From positions 372,001 through 436,000 of the forward strand of contig NZ_JABBXA010000005.1 in NCBI RefSeq assembly GCF_014161445.1: a DNA stretch of 64,000 nucleotides. Reading direction: 5' to 3'. The notes beneath the pieces are model-generated. The model was not told where the DNA came from and searched no databases. It worked only from the letters and a program-made list of their open reading frames with translations. This DNA is from Microbispora sp. H13382. Lineage in GTDB: Bacteria; Actinomycetota; Actinomycetes; Streptosporangiales; Streptosporangiaceae. Shown here piece by piece: positions 17,250 through 26,704 of this stretch (positions are counted from its first letter, which is position 1; each line of letters opens with the position of its first letter). Made by a program: the position numbers and the translations under genes.

Positions 17250-17444
17250 TCAGCCGCCGATCTGGCGCCGGCGGATGCGCCGCAGCCGTGCCCGCTGCGA
17301 CTCGTCCAGCATGAAGTAGGCGACGATCGGCGCTCCCAGCGCGCCGATCGCGATCAGCCAGGCCAGGAGCGCCGGCACCGGAAGGATGAAGACCAGCACG
17401 GCCACCACCGCCGCGCCCACGTAGTACTTGCCCAGTGGCGACAT
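17250..17444 (-). CDS. Small membrane protein with basic tail
   Basis: 64 residues: two close transmembrane segments (YYVGAAVVAVLVFILPVPALLAWLIAIGAL broken at the prolines, then APIVAYFML) and an Arg-rich cytoplasmic tail (RARLRRIRRRQ). The ATG at 17444 has AAAGG eight bases upstream. I do not recognise the family. The 3' end abuts the 16-bp minisatellite. The gene is short but the composition is clearly protein-like. Confidence 0.6.
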   Translation of the reverse strand: MSPLGKYYVGAAVVAVLVFILPVPALLAWLIAIGALGAPIVAYFMLDESQRARLRRIRRRQIGG

Positions 17445-17840
17445 CGTCAGGCCTTTCGTGTCGGGTCCCGCGCGGGGCGTCGTCCCGCGTCGCTGGGAGA
17501 ACGTCCGAAGTCCGGGCCGAGTTCCGCGAACGGCCGCCGGGAGGAAACGCACGGCCTCGTCGTCCGTCGAACGACGCCGTCGCCGAGGCGTGCACGCGTG
17601 TGGTGGTCCCGGGCCGTGGCGACCGGAGCATCGGCCCTGGCCCCCCGCTGAGGCGACCGCGCCGCGGCGCTTGGGAAGGACTGATCGTCTCCCATCCGGC
17701 GCCGCGGCGCGGCGCGGTGCAGAGGGCGCGCCCCGGACGGCCCCGGCCCGCGCACTCACGTGGGCCGGGATTCCGGTCCGGAGGCACGGACCCCGGCCTC
17801 GGCGGTTCCGCCGCGCCCCCTGCGGCGGAACGCCCGAAAA
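17445..17840. other. Gene-free GC-rich stretch
   Basis: Roughly 400 bp between the small membrane protein and the hemerythrin gene. Open frames here are Arg/Pro/Ser-rich and look like chance high-GC reading. It presumably holds the promoter of the small gene; I see no palindrome or RNA gene. Confidence 0.4.
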
Positions 17841-18434
17841 TCAGCCTTCGCCGGACTCCTGCTTGCCCATCGCCTTGCGGATCAGGTCGCGGGCACGATC
17901 CATGATCGCGATTGGCGTCCCGATCAGGATGTTCGCGGTCGCCGACTCGACCCCGGGGTGCGGGTGCGTGGGTGCCATCGCCTCGACGGCCTTGACGCCC
18001 ACGCCCATGGCCTTGCGCTCGGCCTCGGACGTGCTCGCCTTGAGCTCGGAGAACTCGTAGCGCTCCTCGGCGGCGGCGTGGGCGAACACGGCGGCCCGCA
18101 GTCTCTCCAGTTCCCGGGAGAACTCCGCCGTCGTCACGTCCATGTCGTCGAGGCGGCTGAGCAGTTCCTTCGCCTCTTCCTCCTCCTGCAGACGGTTGTC
18201 CACGATCGTGTCGCCGCCGACCAGCTTGCGCCGCGCGTAGGGGTGGACGATCTCCTCCTCCGCCGTCTCGTGAACGGCGAGCAGGCGGACGAGCCGGCTG
18301 AAGGCCTCCTTGCGCTCCTCCCCTTGGCACCTGTCGACCTCGTCGAACAGCTCCCGGATGAGAGCGTGCTGGTGGATCAGGAGATCGATCACGTCGTTCT
18401 CCCGCATGGTCTCCGGCCTTGACTGGCGGTCCAT
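17841..18434 (-). CDS. Hemerythrin (HHE) domain-containing protein
   Basis: A 197-residue four-helix-bundle protein with the di-iron-binding His/Glu pattern: HQHALIRELFDEV, VHETAEEEIVHPYA, and HAAAEERYEFSEL. HHE proteins bind O2 or NO or handle iron and redox stress. A C-terminal extension (about 150-197) has a Pro/His-rich patch and an amphipathic basic helix. The ATG at 18434 has GGAAGGAGG five bases upstream. Nothing upstream suggests an operon. Confidence 0.88.
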   Translation of the reverse strand: MDRQSRPETMRENDVIDLLIHQHALIRELFDEVDRCQGEERKEAFSRLVRLLAVHETAEEEIVHPYARRKLVGGDTIVDNRLQEEEEAKELLSRLDDMDVTTAEFSRELERLRAAVFAHAAAEERYEFSELKASTSEAERKAMGVGVKAVEAMAPTHPHPGVESATANILIGTPIAIMDRARDLIRKAMGKQESGEG

Positions 18435-18585
18435 TAGCGCCTCCTTCCTGGTCATATCGGGGCTACCCGTAACCCGGGAGCGAAACCCATGACCTGCGGA
18501 TTCGGTGCGCGAGGGCGCTTGACGCGGCCTTGTGGGACGGGCGCGCGCCCGGCGTGGATCGTGCGGACGGGGCGCCGTCCCCGGC

Positions 18586-19470
18586 TCAGGCGGACTGCCG
18601 GGCGGCCAGCCACTCCTCGTGGGCGGCGAGTAGCCGGGACCACAGCGCGTCCTTCTCCGCGGCGGAGACGTCGTCCAGCGTCATGCCGTAGACGTCCGAG
18701 AGCGCGGCGAAGTAGTCCTCCCGGCGCTCCAGCGTCACCGAGGCGCCCGGCCCGCCTCCGGTGGGCGGGAGACCGACGCGCGTGAGCACGAGCCCCCTGA
18801 GCAGGTCGACCCCGGCCGCGTCGCGCCGCTGCACGGACGCGACCCGGACGAATCCCGACTCGGGGGATGTGGACAGCCATTCGTGTGTGGTCTGGAAGGC
18901 GCCCATCTCCGTCGGTCCCGGACGGAAGTCCATGCCGCTGAAGCTGCCGCGCGGATCGTGGTCGAACCGCCAGCCGCCCGGCTCGGCCTCCGACCGGCGC
19001 AGGGCGTACCGGAACGGGCCCTGCCGGTAGACGCCCTCGACCAGCGGGATCGGCTCGTGGATCGCGTCGCCCAGCCCGGCGTCGACCAGCCACCGCCCGC
19101 CGGGATTGGCGTCCGTCGGCAGGCCGCTCACCGTCAGGGCCAGGTGGTTGCCCGTGGCCCCGGCGGGCTCCTCGGGCGTGCCCTGGACGCCGCCGAAGTG
19201 CGGCGTGACCGCGTAGCCCAGCAGCCGCAGGAGCACCGAGAACGCGCCGTTCAGGTGGCAGCAGTATCCGCCGCGCCCGCGCATGATCCGCTGCCACGAC
19301 TCGGCCGGGTCGATCGTGGTCGGCCGGCCCAGCCAGATCTCCAGGTTCTCGTACGGAACCCGCTCGACGTGCGCCGCCTGGAGCCGGAACAGCTCCTCCG
19401 CACTCGGCGGGCCGCTCGACCGCAGGCCGAGCCGTCGCAGGTAGTCCTCCGCATGCAGCGTCCGATCCAC
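18586..19470 (-). CDS. Arylamine N-acetyltransferase
   Basis: A 294-residue NAT-family enzyme that transfers acetyl from acetyl-CoA to arylamines or hydrazines. The catalytic triad is Cys70 (RGGYCCHLN, against consensus RGGYCFELN), His109 (GNHLAL) and Asp130 (WLVDAGLGD). The N-terminal HVERVPYENLEIWLGRP motif is typical. The second Cys after the catalytic one (CC) is unusual. It stands alone, divergent from the response regulator at 19568. Confidence 0.9.
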   Translation of the reverse strand: MDRTLHAEDYLRRLGLRSSGPPSAEELFRLQAAHVERVPYENLEIWLGRPTTIDPAESWQRIMRGRGGYCCHLNGAFSVLLRLLGYAVTPHFGGVQGTPEEPAGATGNHLALTVSGLPTDANPGGRWLVDAGLGDAIHEPIPLVEGVYRQGPFRYALRRSEAEPGGWRFDHDPRGSFSGMDFRPGPTEMGAFQTTHEWLSTSPESGFVRVASVQRRDAAGVDLLRGLVLTRVGLPPTGGGPGASVTLERREDYFAALSDVYGMTLDDVSAAEKDALWSRLLAAHEEWLAARQSA

Positions 19471-19567
19471 ATGGCCACGCTAGCGCGGGCGGCCGACGTT
19501 TCCGGTGCACGGGATCTGCACATTTCCGGACGGCAGCTCTGCACAGGGGGGATCTACGCTTCCGTGC

Positions 19568-20257
19568 ATGGCAACCCCGCAGCAACGCCGTGTCCTCGTC
19601 GTCGAGGACGACGACACCATCGCCAACGCCGTACGGCTCCGGCTCGTGGCGGAGGGCTTCGACGTCCGCGTCGTGAGCGACGGCGAGGCGGCGCTCGCGG
19701 CCTACGCGAAGGCGGAGCCCGACGTCGTCGTCCTCGACCGGCTGCTGCCGGGCCTGGACGGGCTCGAGGTGTGCCGCAGGATGCAGGCGGCCCGGCCGGT
19801 TCCGGTGCTCATGCTCACCGCGCTCGGCGAGGAGACCGATGTGCTGGTCGGGCTGGGCGTGGGCGCCGACGACTACATCACGAAGCCGTTCAGCATGCGG
19901 GAGCTCGTCGCGAGGATCCACGCGCTGCTGCGGCGGGTGGAGCGGGCGAGCCTGCTGGCCCACGAGGACACGGTGATCAGGATCGGCGACGTCGAGATCA
20001 ACACGGCCGAGCGCCGCGTGTTCGTCCGGGGGACCGAGGCCCAGCTCACCCGGACCGAGTTCGACCTGCTGCGGCGTCTCGCCGAGCGGCCCGGCCACGT
20101 ATTCGAGCGCGAGCGGCTGCTGTCGGACATCTGGGGCTTCTCCGAGGCCGCCGCGACCCGGACCGTGGACAGTCACGTCCGCGCGCTGCGCCGCAAGCTC
20201 GGCCCGGAGGTCGTCCGTACCGTCCATGGCGTTGGATACGCGCTCGTCCGTCCGTGA
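19568..20257 (+). CDS. OmpR/PhoB-family response regulator
   Basis: 229 residues: a receiver domain with phosphoacceptor Asp57 (VVVLDRLLPGLDG), acidic EDDD at 13-16 and Lys in ITKPFSMRELVARI, then a winged-helix DNA-binding domain (LTRTEFDLLRRLAERPGHVFERERLL ... VDSHVRALRRKLG). It is followed at 28 bp by its kinase, the DUF4173 fusion protein, and probably regulates it. Confidence 0.93.
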   Translation: MATPQQRRVLVVEDDDTIANAVRLRLVAEGFDVRVVSDGEAALAAYAKAEPDVVVLDRLLPGLDGLEVCRRMQAARPVPVLMLTALGEETDVLVGLGVGADDYITKPFSMRELVARIHALLRRVERASLLAHEDTVIRIGDVEINTAERRVFVRGTEAQLTRTEFDLLRRLAERPGHVFERERLLSDIWGFSEAAATRTVDSHVRALRRKLGPEVVRTVHGVGYALVRP

Positions 20258-20285
20258 CGCGCACCGCAACGGAGAAAGCCAGGCG

Positions 20286-23200
20286 ATGAGGCCGCTCGAC
20301 TTCCTCGGCCGGATCAAGGTCAAGCTCGGCATCGTGATCGTGCTCGCCGTGGTCGCGGCGTTCGTCGTCAACGAGGTCGGCATCAACTCCGGCCTGTCCA
20401 GGGATCTCAGGATCGCGATCGCCGTCGTGCTCGCGCTGATCATGGTGCAGCTCCTCGCCCGCGGCATGATCCGGCCGCTGCGCGAGATGGCCGCCGCCGC
20501 GCAGACGATCGCCAAGGGCCGGTACGGCCTGCGCGTGACGGCGACGTCCCGCGACGAGGTGGGGGAGCTGGCACGGGCGTTCAACGCCATGGCGGCCGAC
20601 CTCGCCGAGGTCGACCGGCAACGGCGCGAGCTGGTGGCCAACGTCAGCCACGAGCTGCGCACGCCCATCACCGGCCTGCAGGCCGTGCTGGAGAACGTCG
20701 TGGACGGCGTCACGCCGCCCGACCTCGACACCCTGGGCACGGCCCTCGCCCAGACGCAGCGGCTCGGCCGCCTGGTGGCCCAGCTCCTCGACCTGTCGCG
20801 GCTCGACTCGGGGGCGCGGCTGATCGAGCCGGAGGAGCTGGACCTGGCGTCACTGTGCCGCCAGGCCGTCTCGGAGGCGGCTCTCGCGCGCGACGACGTG
20901 ACGGTGGTGAGCGCCGTCCCGCCGGGGACGGCGCTGTCGGCCGACGCGGCCCTGCTCGCCCAGGTGCTGGCCAACCTGCTCGACAACGCCGTACGGCACA
21001 GCCCGTCCGGCGGCACGGTCCGGGTGGAGGCGCGGGCCGCCGGGCCGAATCTGGAGATCGGCGTCACCGACGAGGGCCCCGGCATCCCGCCGGCGGAGCG
21101 GGCCCGGGTGTTCGAGCGCTTCTCGCGCCTCGACGCCGGGCGGGCCGCCGACGCAGGCGGGGCCGGGCTCGGGCTGGCCATCGCCAAGGAGATCGTCGAG
21201 CTGCACGGCGGGTCGATCTCGGTGGCGGACCCGCTCCCGGTCGCGAGACGGCCCGCGGGGAGAGGCCGGGGGACGGCCCCGGGGTGCCGGATGGTCGTGG
21301 CGCTGCCGCGTCAGGGGGAGCCGGCGGCGGGGGAGAGCGTGGACGGACCCGTCCACGTCGGCGAACGAAGGGGGAACATGGAAATCGAGGCGGGCGGAGG
21401 TCACACCGTCGGACGACACGACGGGGACGTCGTCGGTTCACCCGCAGCCGCCGGGATCGGCCCGGCCCGGGCCGGCGCCACCGCGGCCGGAGGGTCATCC
21501 GGAAGCGAAGACGCGGACGGTCACCCCCACGAAGCAACCCGTGGTGGCCGGGCGCGAGCCGAGGAGGACGAGCGCCCCGAGGCCGGCCACACGGAGAGCC
21601 CGGAGCCTCTCCGGGCCGCCGGCGTCTCTTCGCCGCCCGGACGCGCCGAAGCCGGTCACCTCGGCGCAGGGGAGCACCGCCCCTCCGGCGACGGCACGGG
21701 TGACGGGGACGCCCTCGGCACGCGGGGCGAGGACGCGTGGCCGTCCTCGCCCGTGACCGCCGACGGTGATGGGCGATCCGGGGAGCGGCAGGTGGAGAGC
21801 TTCGAGCCCTCCCGCGAGGCCCCGGCTCCGCCTCGGCGGACCGGGACCGCGGAGACCGGTCACGATCGGGCGGGGGACCTCGGCATCTCACCGGACGGCA
21901 TCGCCGGCAGCGACGGCGGCGAGGACCGGGAGGATCCCCGGCGGCAGGGACTCGTCCGCGCCCGGGCGGACCAGCCGTACCCGGTTCCACCGGCCGGAGG
22001 CGCCGGCGTGCCGGGACAGGTGTTCGCACCGCGGGCCGGGGTGCCCTACGACCCTGCCGGGCACGTGGCGCGGGCGGCTCTCGGGGCGGGCGTCGGCATG
22101 TTCGCGGGATTCCTCGCCGGGCTGATCGCCCCGGTCTTCCTCGGCGTGGGGAGCCTGGGCATCGTCTCTTTGGCGCTGTTCACCGCCGTCGGGGCGATCG
22201 TGGGAGCGGCGCGCGGCTCGTCGACGGCCCGGCGGGCCGCGGCGACGGCCGCGAGCGCGCCCCCGCCGCCGTGGTACACCACCCGGCCCACGCCCGCGAC
22301 AGGCACCGTGTCCGGTTCCGCCGTGCCGGCGTCCGGTTCCCCCGAGGGGGCATCCGTGCCGGTGGCGGTCACCATGAGCACCGAACCCGGTTCGCGTCCG
22401 GGGCCACCGGGATCGTCCGTTCCCACCATGGCCGCGGCCGTCCACAGCGTGAGCGTCTCGCCGCCTCCGGTTCCCGCCACGCCGGGGGGCACTCCTCCGG
22501 AGAACCCGGCGGGCCCGCGTGTCCAGGGGCACGCGCAGCCGCGGCAGGTCTCCCCGGAGGCGTCCATGCCGTCCATGCCGTCCATGCCGTCCATGCCGTT
22601 CACGCCGTCCACGCCGTCCATGCCGCCGGTGCCCCCCGTGCCCGGCGCGCACGCGCCGGGGCGGTATCCCCCGCCGCCCGCCTACGTGCCGCCGCCGCTG
22701 TTCCCGAGGCCGGACCTGCCGGAGGCCCCCCGCTGGCTGCTGCCGGCCGCCGCCGCGGCGGGCCTGGTCGCCGCCGTGACCCTGCCGTACACGTCGGCGG
22801 GGCTGGGCCTCGTGCTGACGGCGGTCGCGTTGGGGGCGGCGGCGTTCCCCGCGGTGCTGCCGCTCCGCCGCGGCCGGGTCACCCCGTGGACCCTGGCCTT
22901 CGGCCTCCTGGCGTACGCGCTGGTCTCCGTGGCGCTCTTCCGCGACGCCGAATGGCTGGTCGGGCCGGTGCTGCTGGCCGCGTTCGGAGTGGGATCCCTC
23001 GCGCTGTCGGGCGGTGGCCGGGGCTGGCTCGCCGTGATCAGGGGAGGGATCTCGGTGGCGCTCGCGGCGCTGCCGACGCCGTGGTTCCTGGCCGGGCCGA
23101 TCCGTACCCTGGCGCGGCGGCGGCGGATGCTGCCCACGCTGGTCAGCGCCGCCGTGACCGTCGTGCTGCTGGCCGTCTTCGGCCTGCTGTTCTCCTCCGC

Positions 23201-24176
23201 CGACGCCGTCTTCTCGGCCTTCCTCAGCGACCTGCTGCGGACGCCGGAATGGGCACAGAGCCTGCCGTACCGGGTCTTCGTGTTCTGCGTGTTCGCGGTG
23301 CTGGCCGCGGCGGCGGTGCTGGTGGGCCTGCGCCCGGTGGCCGAGCCCGCCGCGCCCGACCTGCGGATGTCCCTCGGGCGCCAGGTGTGGGTGATCCCGC
23401 TGGCCGGGCTGAACCTGCTGTTCGCGGCGTTCGTGACCGTGCAGATCACGGTGCTGTTCGGCGGAAGCCGCAGGGTGCTGTCGACGGCGGGGCTCACCTA
23501 CGCGGAGTACGCGAGGTCGGGCTTCTTCGAACTCGTCACGGTCAGTCTCTTCGTGCTCGGCGTCGTGGCCGCCGCGGTCGCCCTGCTGCGCCTGCGCGGC
23601 CGGGCCGACCGCTGGGTGCTCGCCGTGCTGCTCGGCCTGCTGTGCGCGTTCACGCTGGTCATCCTCGCCTCGGCGCTGCATCGCATCGGCCTCTACACCG
23701 ACGCGTACGGCCTGTCGCGGCTGCGGGCCTCGGTGGTGGCGACGATCTGGTGGCTCGGCGCGGTGTTCGTGCTGGTGCTCGCGGCTGGGGCGGTGCGGCT
23801 GTTCGGCGGCGGCACGTCCTGGTTCTTCCGGGGGCTCGTGCTGCTCACCGGGGTGTCGCTGCTGGCGTTCGCGGTCTGGGACCCCGACGCGCGGGTGGCC
23901 GAGACCCAGCTCACGATCCGGGGTGTCGAGCGGCTCGACCACGGCTACCTGGGCGATCTGGGGGCGGAGGCCGTGCCGATCCTGGACCGCCTGCCCGAAC
24001 CGGACCGCAGCTGCGTGCTGAGCGACGTGGTCGCGGTCAACGGCCTCCGCGAGCCGGACCCCTGGAACGGCTGGAACCTCGCCCGCGCCCGCGCCCGTGA
24101 GGTGCTGGAGCGCAGGCCCGTCGTGCGGCCCGACGACTGCCCCGCTTCGTCGCGTGTGCCCGGACCGTACGACTGA
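20286..24176 (+). CDS. Giant histidine kinase fused to a DUF4173-like membrane domain
   Basis: A single 1,296-residue frame without a stop. Residues 1-340 are a complete kinase: two N-terminal transmembrane helices, HAMP (about 60-110), phospho-His122 (VANVSHELRTP), N-box LANLLDNAVRHSP, and G-boxes VTDEGPGIPP and AGLGLAIAKEIVELHGG. Residues ~345-595 are a Gly/Glu/Pro-rich disordered linker. A hydrophobic pair follows at about 598-645, then a second Pro-rich linker with MPS repeats. Residues ~815-1200 hold about ten transmembrane helices plus a soluble tail resembling DUF4153/DUF4173 proteins. Elsewhere these are normally separate adjacent genes. An internal in-frame start at 21378 may give the second half as its own protein. 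The ATG at 20286 is chosen over one inside the regulator gene. Confidence 0.85.
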   Translation: MRPLDFLGRIKVKLGIVIVLAVVAAFVVNEVGINSGLSRDLRIAIAVVLALIMVQLLARGMIRPLREMAAAAQTIAKGRYGLRVTATSRDEVGELARAFNAMAADLAEVDRQRRELVANVSHELRTPITGLQAVLENVVDGVTPPDLDTLGTALAQTQRLGRLVAQLLDLSRLDSGARLIEPEELDLASLCRQAVSEAALARDDVTVVSAVPPGTALSADAALLAQVLANLLDNAVRHSPSGGTVRVEARAAGPNLEIGVTDEGPGIPPAERARVFERFSRLDAGRAADAGGAGLGLAIAKEIVELHGGSISVADPLPVARRPAGRGRGTAPGCRMVVALPRQGEPAAGESVDGPVHVGERRGNMEIEAGGGHTVGRHDGDVVGSPAAAGIGPARAGATAAGGSSGSEDADGHPHEATRGGRARAEEDERPEAGHTESPEPLRAAGVSSPPGRAEAGHLGAGEHRPSGDGTGDGDALGTRGEDAWPSSPVTADGDGRSGERQVESFEPSREAPAPPRRTGTAETGHDRAGDLGISPDGIAGSDGGEDREDPRRQGLVRARADQPYPVPPAGGAGVPGQVFAPRAGVPYDPAGHVARAALGAGVGMFAGFLAGLIAPVFLGVGSLGIVSLALFTAVGAIVGAARGSSTARRAAATAASAPPPPWYTTRPTPATGTVSGSAVPASGSPEGASVPVAVTMSTEPGSRPGPPGSSVPTMAAAVHSVSVSPPPVPATPGGTPPENPAGPRVQGHAQPRQVSPEASMPSMPSMPSMPFTPSTPSMPPVPPVPGAHAPGRYPPPPAYVPPPLFPRPDLPEAPRWLLPAAAAAGLVAAVTLPYTSAGLGLVLTAVALGAAAFPAVLPLRRGRVTPWTLAFGLLAYALVSVALFRDAEWLVGPVLLAAFGVGSLALSGGGRGWLAVIRGGISVALAALPTPWFLAGPIRTLARRRRMLPTLVSAAVTVVLLAVFGLLFSSADAVFSAFLSDLLRTPEWAQSLPYRVFVFCVFAVLAAAAVLVGLRPVAEPAAPDLRMSLGRQVWVIPLAGLNLLFAAFVTVQITVLFGGSRRVLSTAGLTYAEYARSGFFELVTVSLFVLGVVAAAVALLRLRGRADRWVLAVLLGLLCAFTLVILASALHRIGLYTDAYGLSRLRASVVATIWWLGAVFVLVLAAGAVRLFGGGTSWFFRGLVLLTGVSLLAFAVWDPDARVAETQLTIRGVERLDHGYLGDLGAEAVPILDRLPEPDRSCVLSDVVAVNGLREPDPWNGWNLARARAREVLERRPVVRPDDCPASSRVPGPYD
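21368..21380 (+). promoter_or_regulatory. Internal ribosome-binding site and in-frame ATG inside the kinase fusion gene
   Basis: AAGGGGG is followed three bases later by ATG (21378-21380), in frame with the long gene and at the point where the kinase domain ends (...GERRGN-MEIEAGGG). It could start separate translation of the linker plus DUF4173 part. Confidence 0.5.
22562..22628. repeat. 9-bp coding repeat in the second linker
   Basis: GTCCATGCC repeated four times exactly and then degenerately, encoding MPSMPSMPSMPFTPSTPSMP within the kinase/DUF4173 linker. Such a repeat can change length by slippage without shifting frame. Confidence 0.9.
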
Positions 24177-24189
24177 TCTAATCGGGAAC

Positions 24190-25731
24190 GTGACCTTCGA
24201 TGTGCTGATCAGCGGCGGCCGTGTCGTGGACGGGACCGGAGCCCCCGCGTTCCGCGCCGACGTCGGCGTGCGCGGGGGCCGGGTCGAGGCGGTGGGCCGC
24301 CTCGACCCGGCCGAGGCCCACGTCCGGATCGACGCGGCGGGCAGGCACGTGCTGCCGGGGCTCGTCGACTGCCACGCGCACGGCGACGCCGTCGTGTTCG
24401 ACCCTCTCGTGCAGCACGCCGCGCTGCGGCAGGGGGTCACGACCTTCGTGCTCGGGCAGGACGGCCTGTCGTTCGCACCGGCCACCACCCCGGCCGCCTT
24501 CGCGTACGCGAGCCGCTACTTCGCGGCGGTCAACGGCGCGCACCCGCACGTGGACGGGCCGGTGAGCGTCGCCGACCTGCTCGCCGGATACGACGGCAGT
24601 ACCGCGCTCAACACCGTCTACCTGCTCCCGCACGCGACGATCCGGTTCGACGTGATGGGTCCCGCGGAGCGGGCCGCGGACGAGGATGAGACGCGGTCCA
24701 TGCTCCGCAGGGTCGAGACCGGCCTGTCCGAAGGGGCGGCCGGCCTGTCGTCGGGCCTGGAGTACGCCCCCGGCCGGTACGCCGACGCCGCCGAGCTGGC
24801 CGCGTTGTGCGCGCCGCTGGGCGGCCTGCCGTACGTGACCCACATGCGCGCCTACGGGGCGTCGGCTCCGGTGGGGGTGGCGGAGGTCGTGGAGATCGCC
24901 CGGCGGTCCGGTGCGGCCGTGCACGTCTCGCATCTCCACGGCCCGGCGTCCACCCTGCTGCCGCTGGTCGAGGACGCCCGGCGGCAGGACGTCGACCTGA
25001 CCTTCGACACCTATCCCTACCTGCGCGCCAGCACGATCCTGGCGATGGTGACGCTGCCGCCGTGGGTGCCCGCCGCCGATCCCGGCCGGGCCGTGGCGAT
25101 GCTGTCCTCGGAACGCGAACGTCTCGCCGCGGAGTGGGCGGATCGCGACGACCTGTGGCCGCGTATCACGCTCTCGCACGCCCCCGGCTTCGAGTGGGCC
25201 GAGGGGATGACCCTGCCCGCCGCCGCGGCGGAGTACGGCGCGACGGCGGCGGAGTTCTGCCGGGTGCTGCTGGCCGAGACCCGGCTCGAGGCGGGCTGCG
25301 TGCGGGCGCGCCCCGACGAGGGACCGGCGGGGGAGGAGTCGGTGCGGGCGGTCATGCGCCACCCCGCCCACACCGGCGGCTCCGACGGCATCTACGTGGG
25401 CGGCCATCCGCACCCGCGCGGCTTCGGCGCGTTCGCCCGCTACCTCGGCCGACACGTGCGCGAGCTCGGCGACCTCACCTGGGAACAGGCCGCCGTGCAC
25501 CTGGCCTCCCACCCGGCGCGCCGCTTCCGGCTGCCCGACCGCGGCCTCGTACGTGCCGGCCAGGTCGCGGACCTGATCGTCGTCGACCCGGCCACGGTGG
25601 CGGACACGGCGACCTACGACGAGCCCCGGTCGCTCGCCGTGGGCGTGGACGACGTGCTCGTCGGCGGCGTGCCGGTGCTTCGCGGCGGCGCACTCACCGG
25701 GGCCACCCCCGGCCGCGCCCTGCGCCCCTGA
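24190..25731 (+). CDS. N-acyl-D-amino-acid deacylase (D-aminoacylase) family amidohydrolase
   Basis: 513 residues of the metal-dependent amidohydrolase superfamily. Metal-binding HAH is at 62-64 in GLVDCHAHGD; YVTHMRAYG, VHVSHLHGP and HTGGSDGIYVGGHPHPR match the D-aminoacylase branch. It releases free D-amino acids from N-acyl forms. The GTG at 24190 lies only 13 bp after the preceding stop, so it may be co-transcribed with the kinase gene. It opens a group of D-amino-acid-type genes (27.9-29.6 kb). Confidence 0.85.
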   Translation: MTFDVLISGGRVVDGTGAPAFRADVGVRGGRVEAVGRLDPAEAHVRIDAAGRHVLPGLVDCHAHGDAVVFDPLVQHAALRQGVTTFVLGQDGLSFAPATTPAAFAYASRYFAAVNGAHPHVDGPVSVADLLAGYDGSTALNTVYLLPHATIRFDVMGPAERAADEDETRSMLRRVETGLSEGAAGLSSGLEYAPGRYADAAELAALCAPLGGLPYVTHMRAYGASAPVGVAEVVEIARRSGAAVHVSHLHGPASTLLPLVEDARRQDVDLTFDTYPYLRASTILAMVTLPPWVPAADPGRAVAMLSSERERLAAEWADRDDLWPRITLSHAPGFEWAEGMTLPAAAAEYGATAAEFCRVLLAETRLEAGCVRARPDEGPAGEESVRAVMRHPAHTGGSDGIYVGGHPHPRGFGAFARYLGRHVRELGDLTWEQAAVHLASHPARRFRLPDRGLVRAGQVADLIVVDPATVADTATYDEPRSLAVGVDDVLVGGVPVLRGGALTGATPGRALRP

Positions 25732-25740
25732 GCCGTCTAC

Positions 25741-25874
25741 GCCTGCTCGACGAGAACCCGGCGCAGCGTGGCCGCCTGCGCTCCTGGGTCGCCTGCGCCT
25801 GCTCGGTGAGGACCTGGCGCAGCGTGGCCGCCTACGCCTGCTCGGTCAGGACCTGACGCAGCGTGACGGCGAAG
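25741..25874. repeat. 39-bp repeat (3 copies) that triplicates the 3' end of the hydrolase gene
   Basis: Copies start at 25741, 25797 and 25836; a 17-bp spacer separates the first two. The third copy codes for the hydrolase C-terminus (TLRQVLTEQA) and the stop falls at its border; the others lie downstream and repeat the same peptide. Confidence 0.9.
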
Positions 25875-26704
25875 TTGTCCGGGTCGCCCGGCACGCCGTA
25901 CGTGTCGTCGAGGAACCCGCCGTGGTTGCTCGGGAAGATCACGGGCTTGCCGCCGAGCCGCTCGGCGATCGCCGTGCCCGCGCGGCTGGCCAGCTGTCCC
26001 TCCGACTCGACGCCCACGCCGAGGACGACGCGGGTCGGGGCCGCGCGCAGCGCCTCGAAGTCGGGCTCGTAGTGCGTGCAGGTGATCAGGTTCTGCGCGA
26101 ACATCACGTCGTCCCGCGAACCGTCGTCCTCCGCCGGCAGCCCGAACTCGGCCGGGTTCGGCCGGGGCTGGTCGGCGAAGTCCGCCGGGATCTCGCCCTG
26201 GTGACCCACGATCGCGAAGAACTTCACCATCGCCGGGCCGAAACCCTCCCGGTCGTACGTCCGCCGGATGTCGGCCACGGCGGCCAGCGCCTGCTCCCGG
26301 TCCGGCAGCACCTGGGCGGTCGGGGGCTCGTGCGCCACGAGCGTGCGCACCTGCTCCGGATGCCGGCTCACCAGCGCGAGGCTGTTGACCGCGCCTCCGC
26401 TGCTGGCGAAGATGTCCACCGGCCCGCCTCCGACCGCGTCGATCAGCCGGTGCAGGTCGTCGGCGTGCAGTTCGGGCGTCGACTCCCCGGCGTCGCCGGT
26501 CCGCGTGCTCCGCCCGCTCCCGCGCGGGTCGTAGGTCACCACCGTACGGTCCGGGAAGTGCCGCGCCAGGGCGGCGAATCCGGCGGCGTCCATCGGTGAT
26601 CCGATCAGCAGCAGAACCGGCTCCGTCGTTTCCTCGGCCTCGCGCACGTCGTAGTGCAGAACGCAGCCGGGCACCTCAAGGGTGTAGGTCTTGGGCTCGG
26701 TCAT
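25832..26704 (-). CDS. Alpha/beta hydrolase
   Basis: 290 residues. Features: LLLIGSPMDAAGFAALARHF, TYDPRGSGRS, nucleophile elbow FASSGGAVNS, and a C-terminal catalytic His in PSNHGGFLDD. This is the haloperoxidase/epoxide-hydrolase-like branch of single-domain hydrolases. The ATG at 26704 has GAGGAGGAACC upstream. Substrate unknown. Its 3' end has been triplicated downstream (see repeat). An upstream in-frame extension to 26815 is possible but lacks a ribosome site. Confidence 0.88.
   Translation of the reverse strand: MTEPKTYTLEVPGCVLHYDVREAEETTEPVLLLIGSPMDAAGFAALARHFPDRTVVTYDPRGSGRSTRTGDAGESTPELHADDLHRLIDAVGGGPVDIFASSGGAVNSLALVSRHPEQVRTLVAHEPPTAQVLPDREQALAAVADIRRTYDREGFGPAMVKFFAIVGHQGEIPADFADQPRPNPAEFGLPAEDDGSRDDVMFAQNLITCTHYEPDFEALRAAPTRVVLGVGVESEGQLASRAGTAIAERLGGKPVIFPSNHGGFLDDTYGVPGDPDNFAVTLRQVLTEQA

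Noticed and set aside
17445-17759. Short gene on the minus strand upstream of the small membrane protein
   Set aside because: Arg/Pro/Ser-rich chance frame without a ribosome site; the small protein has its own start at 17444.
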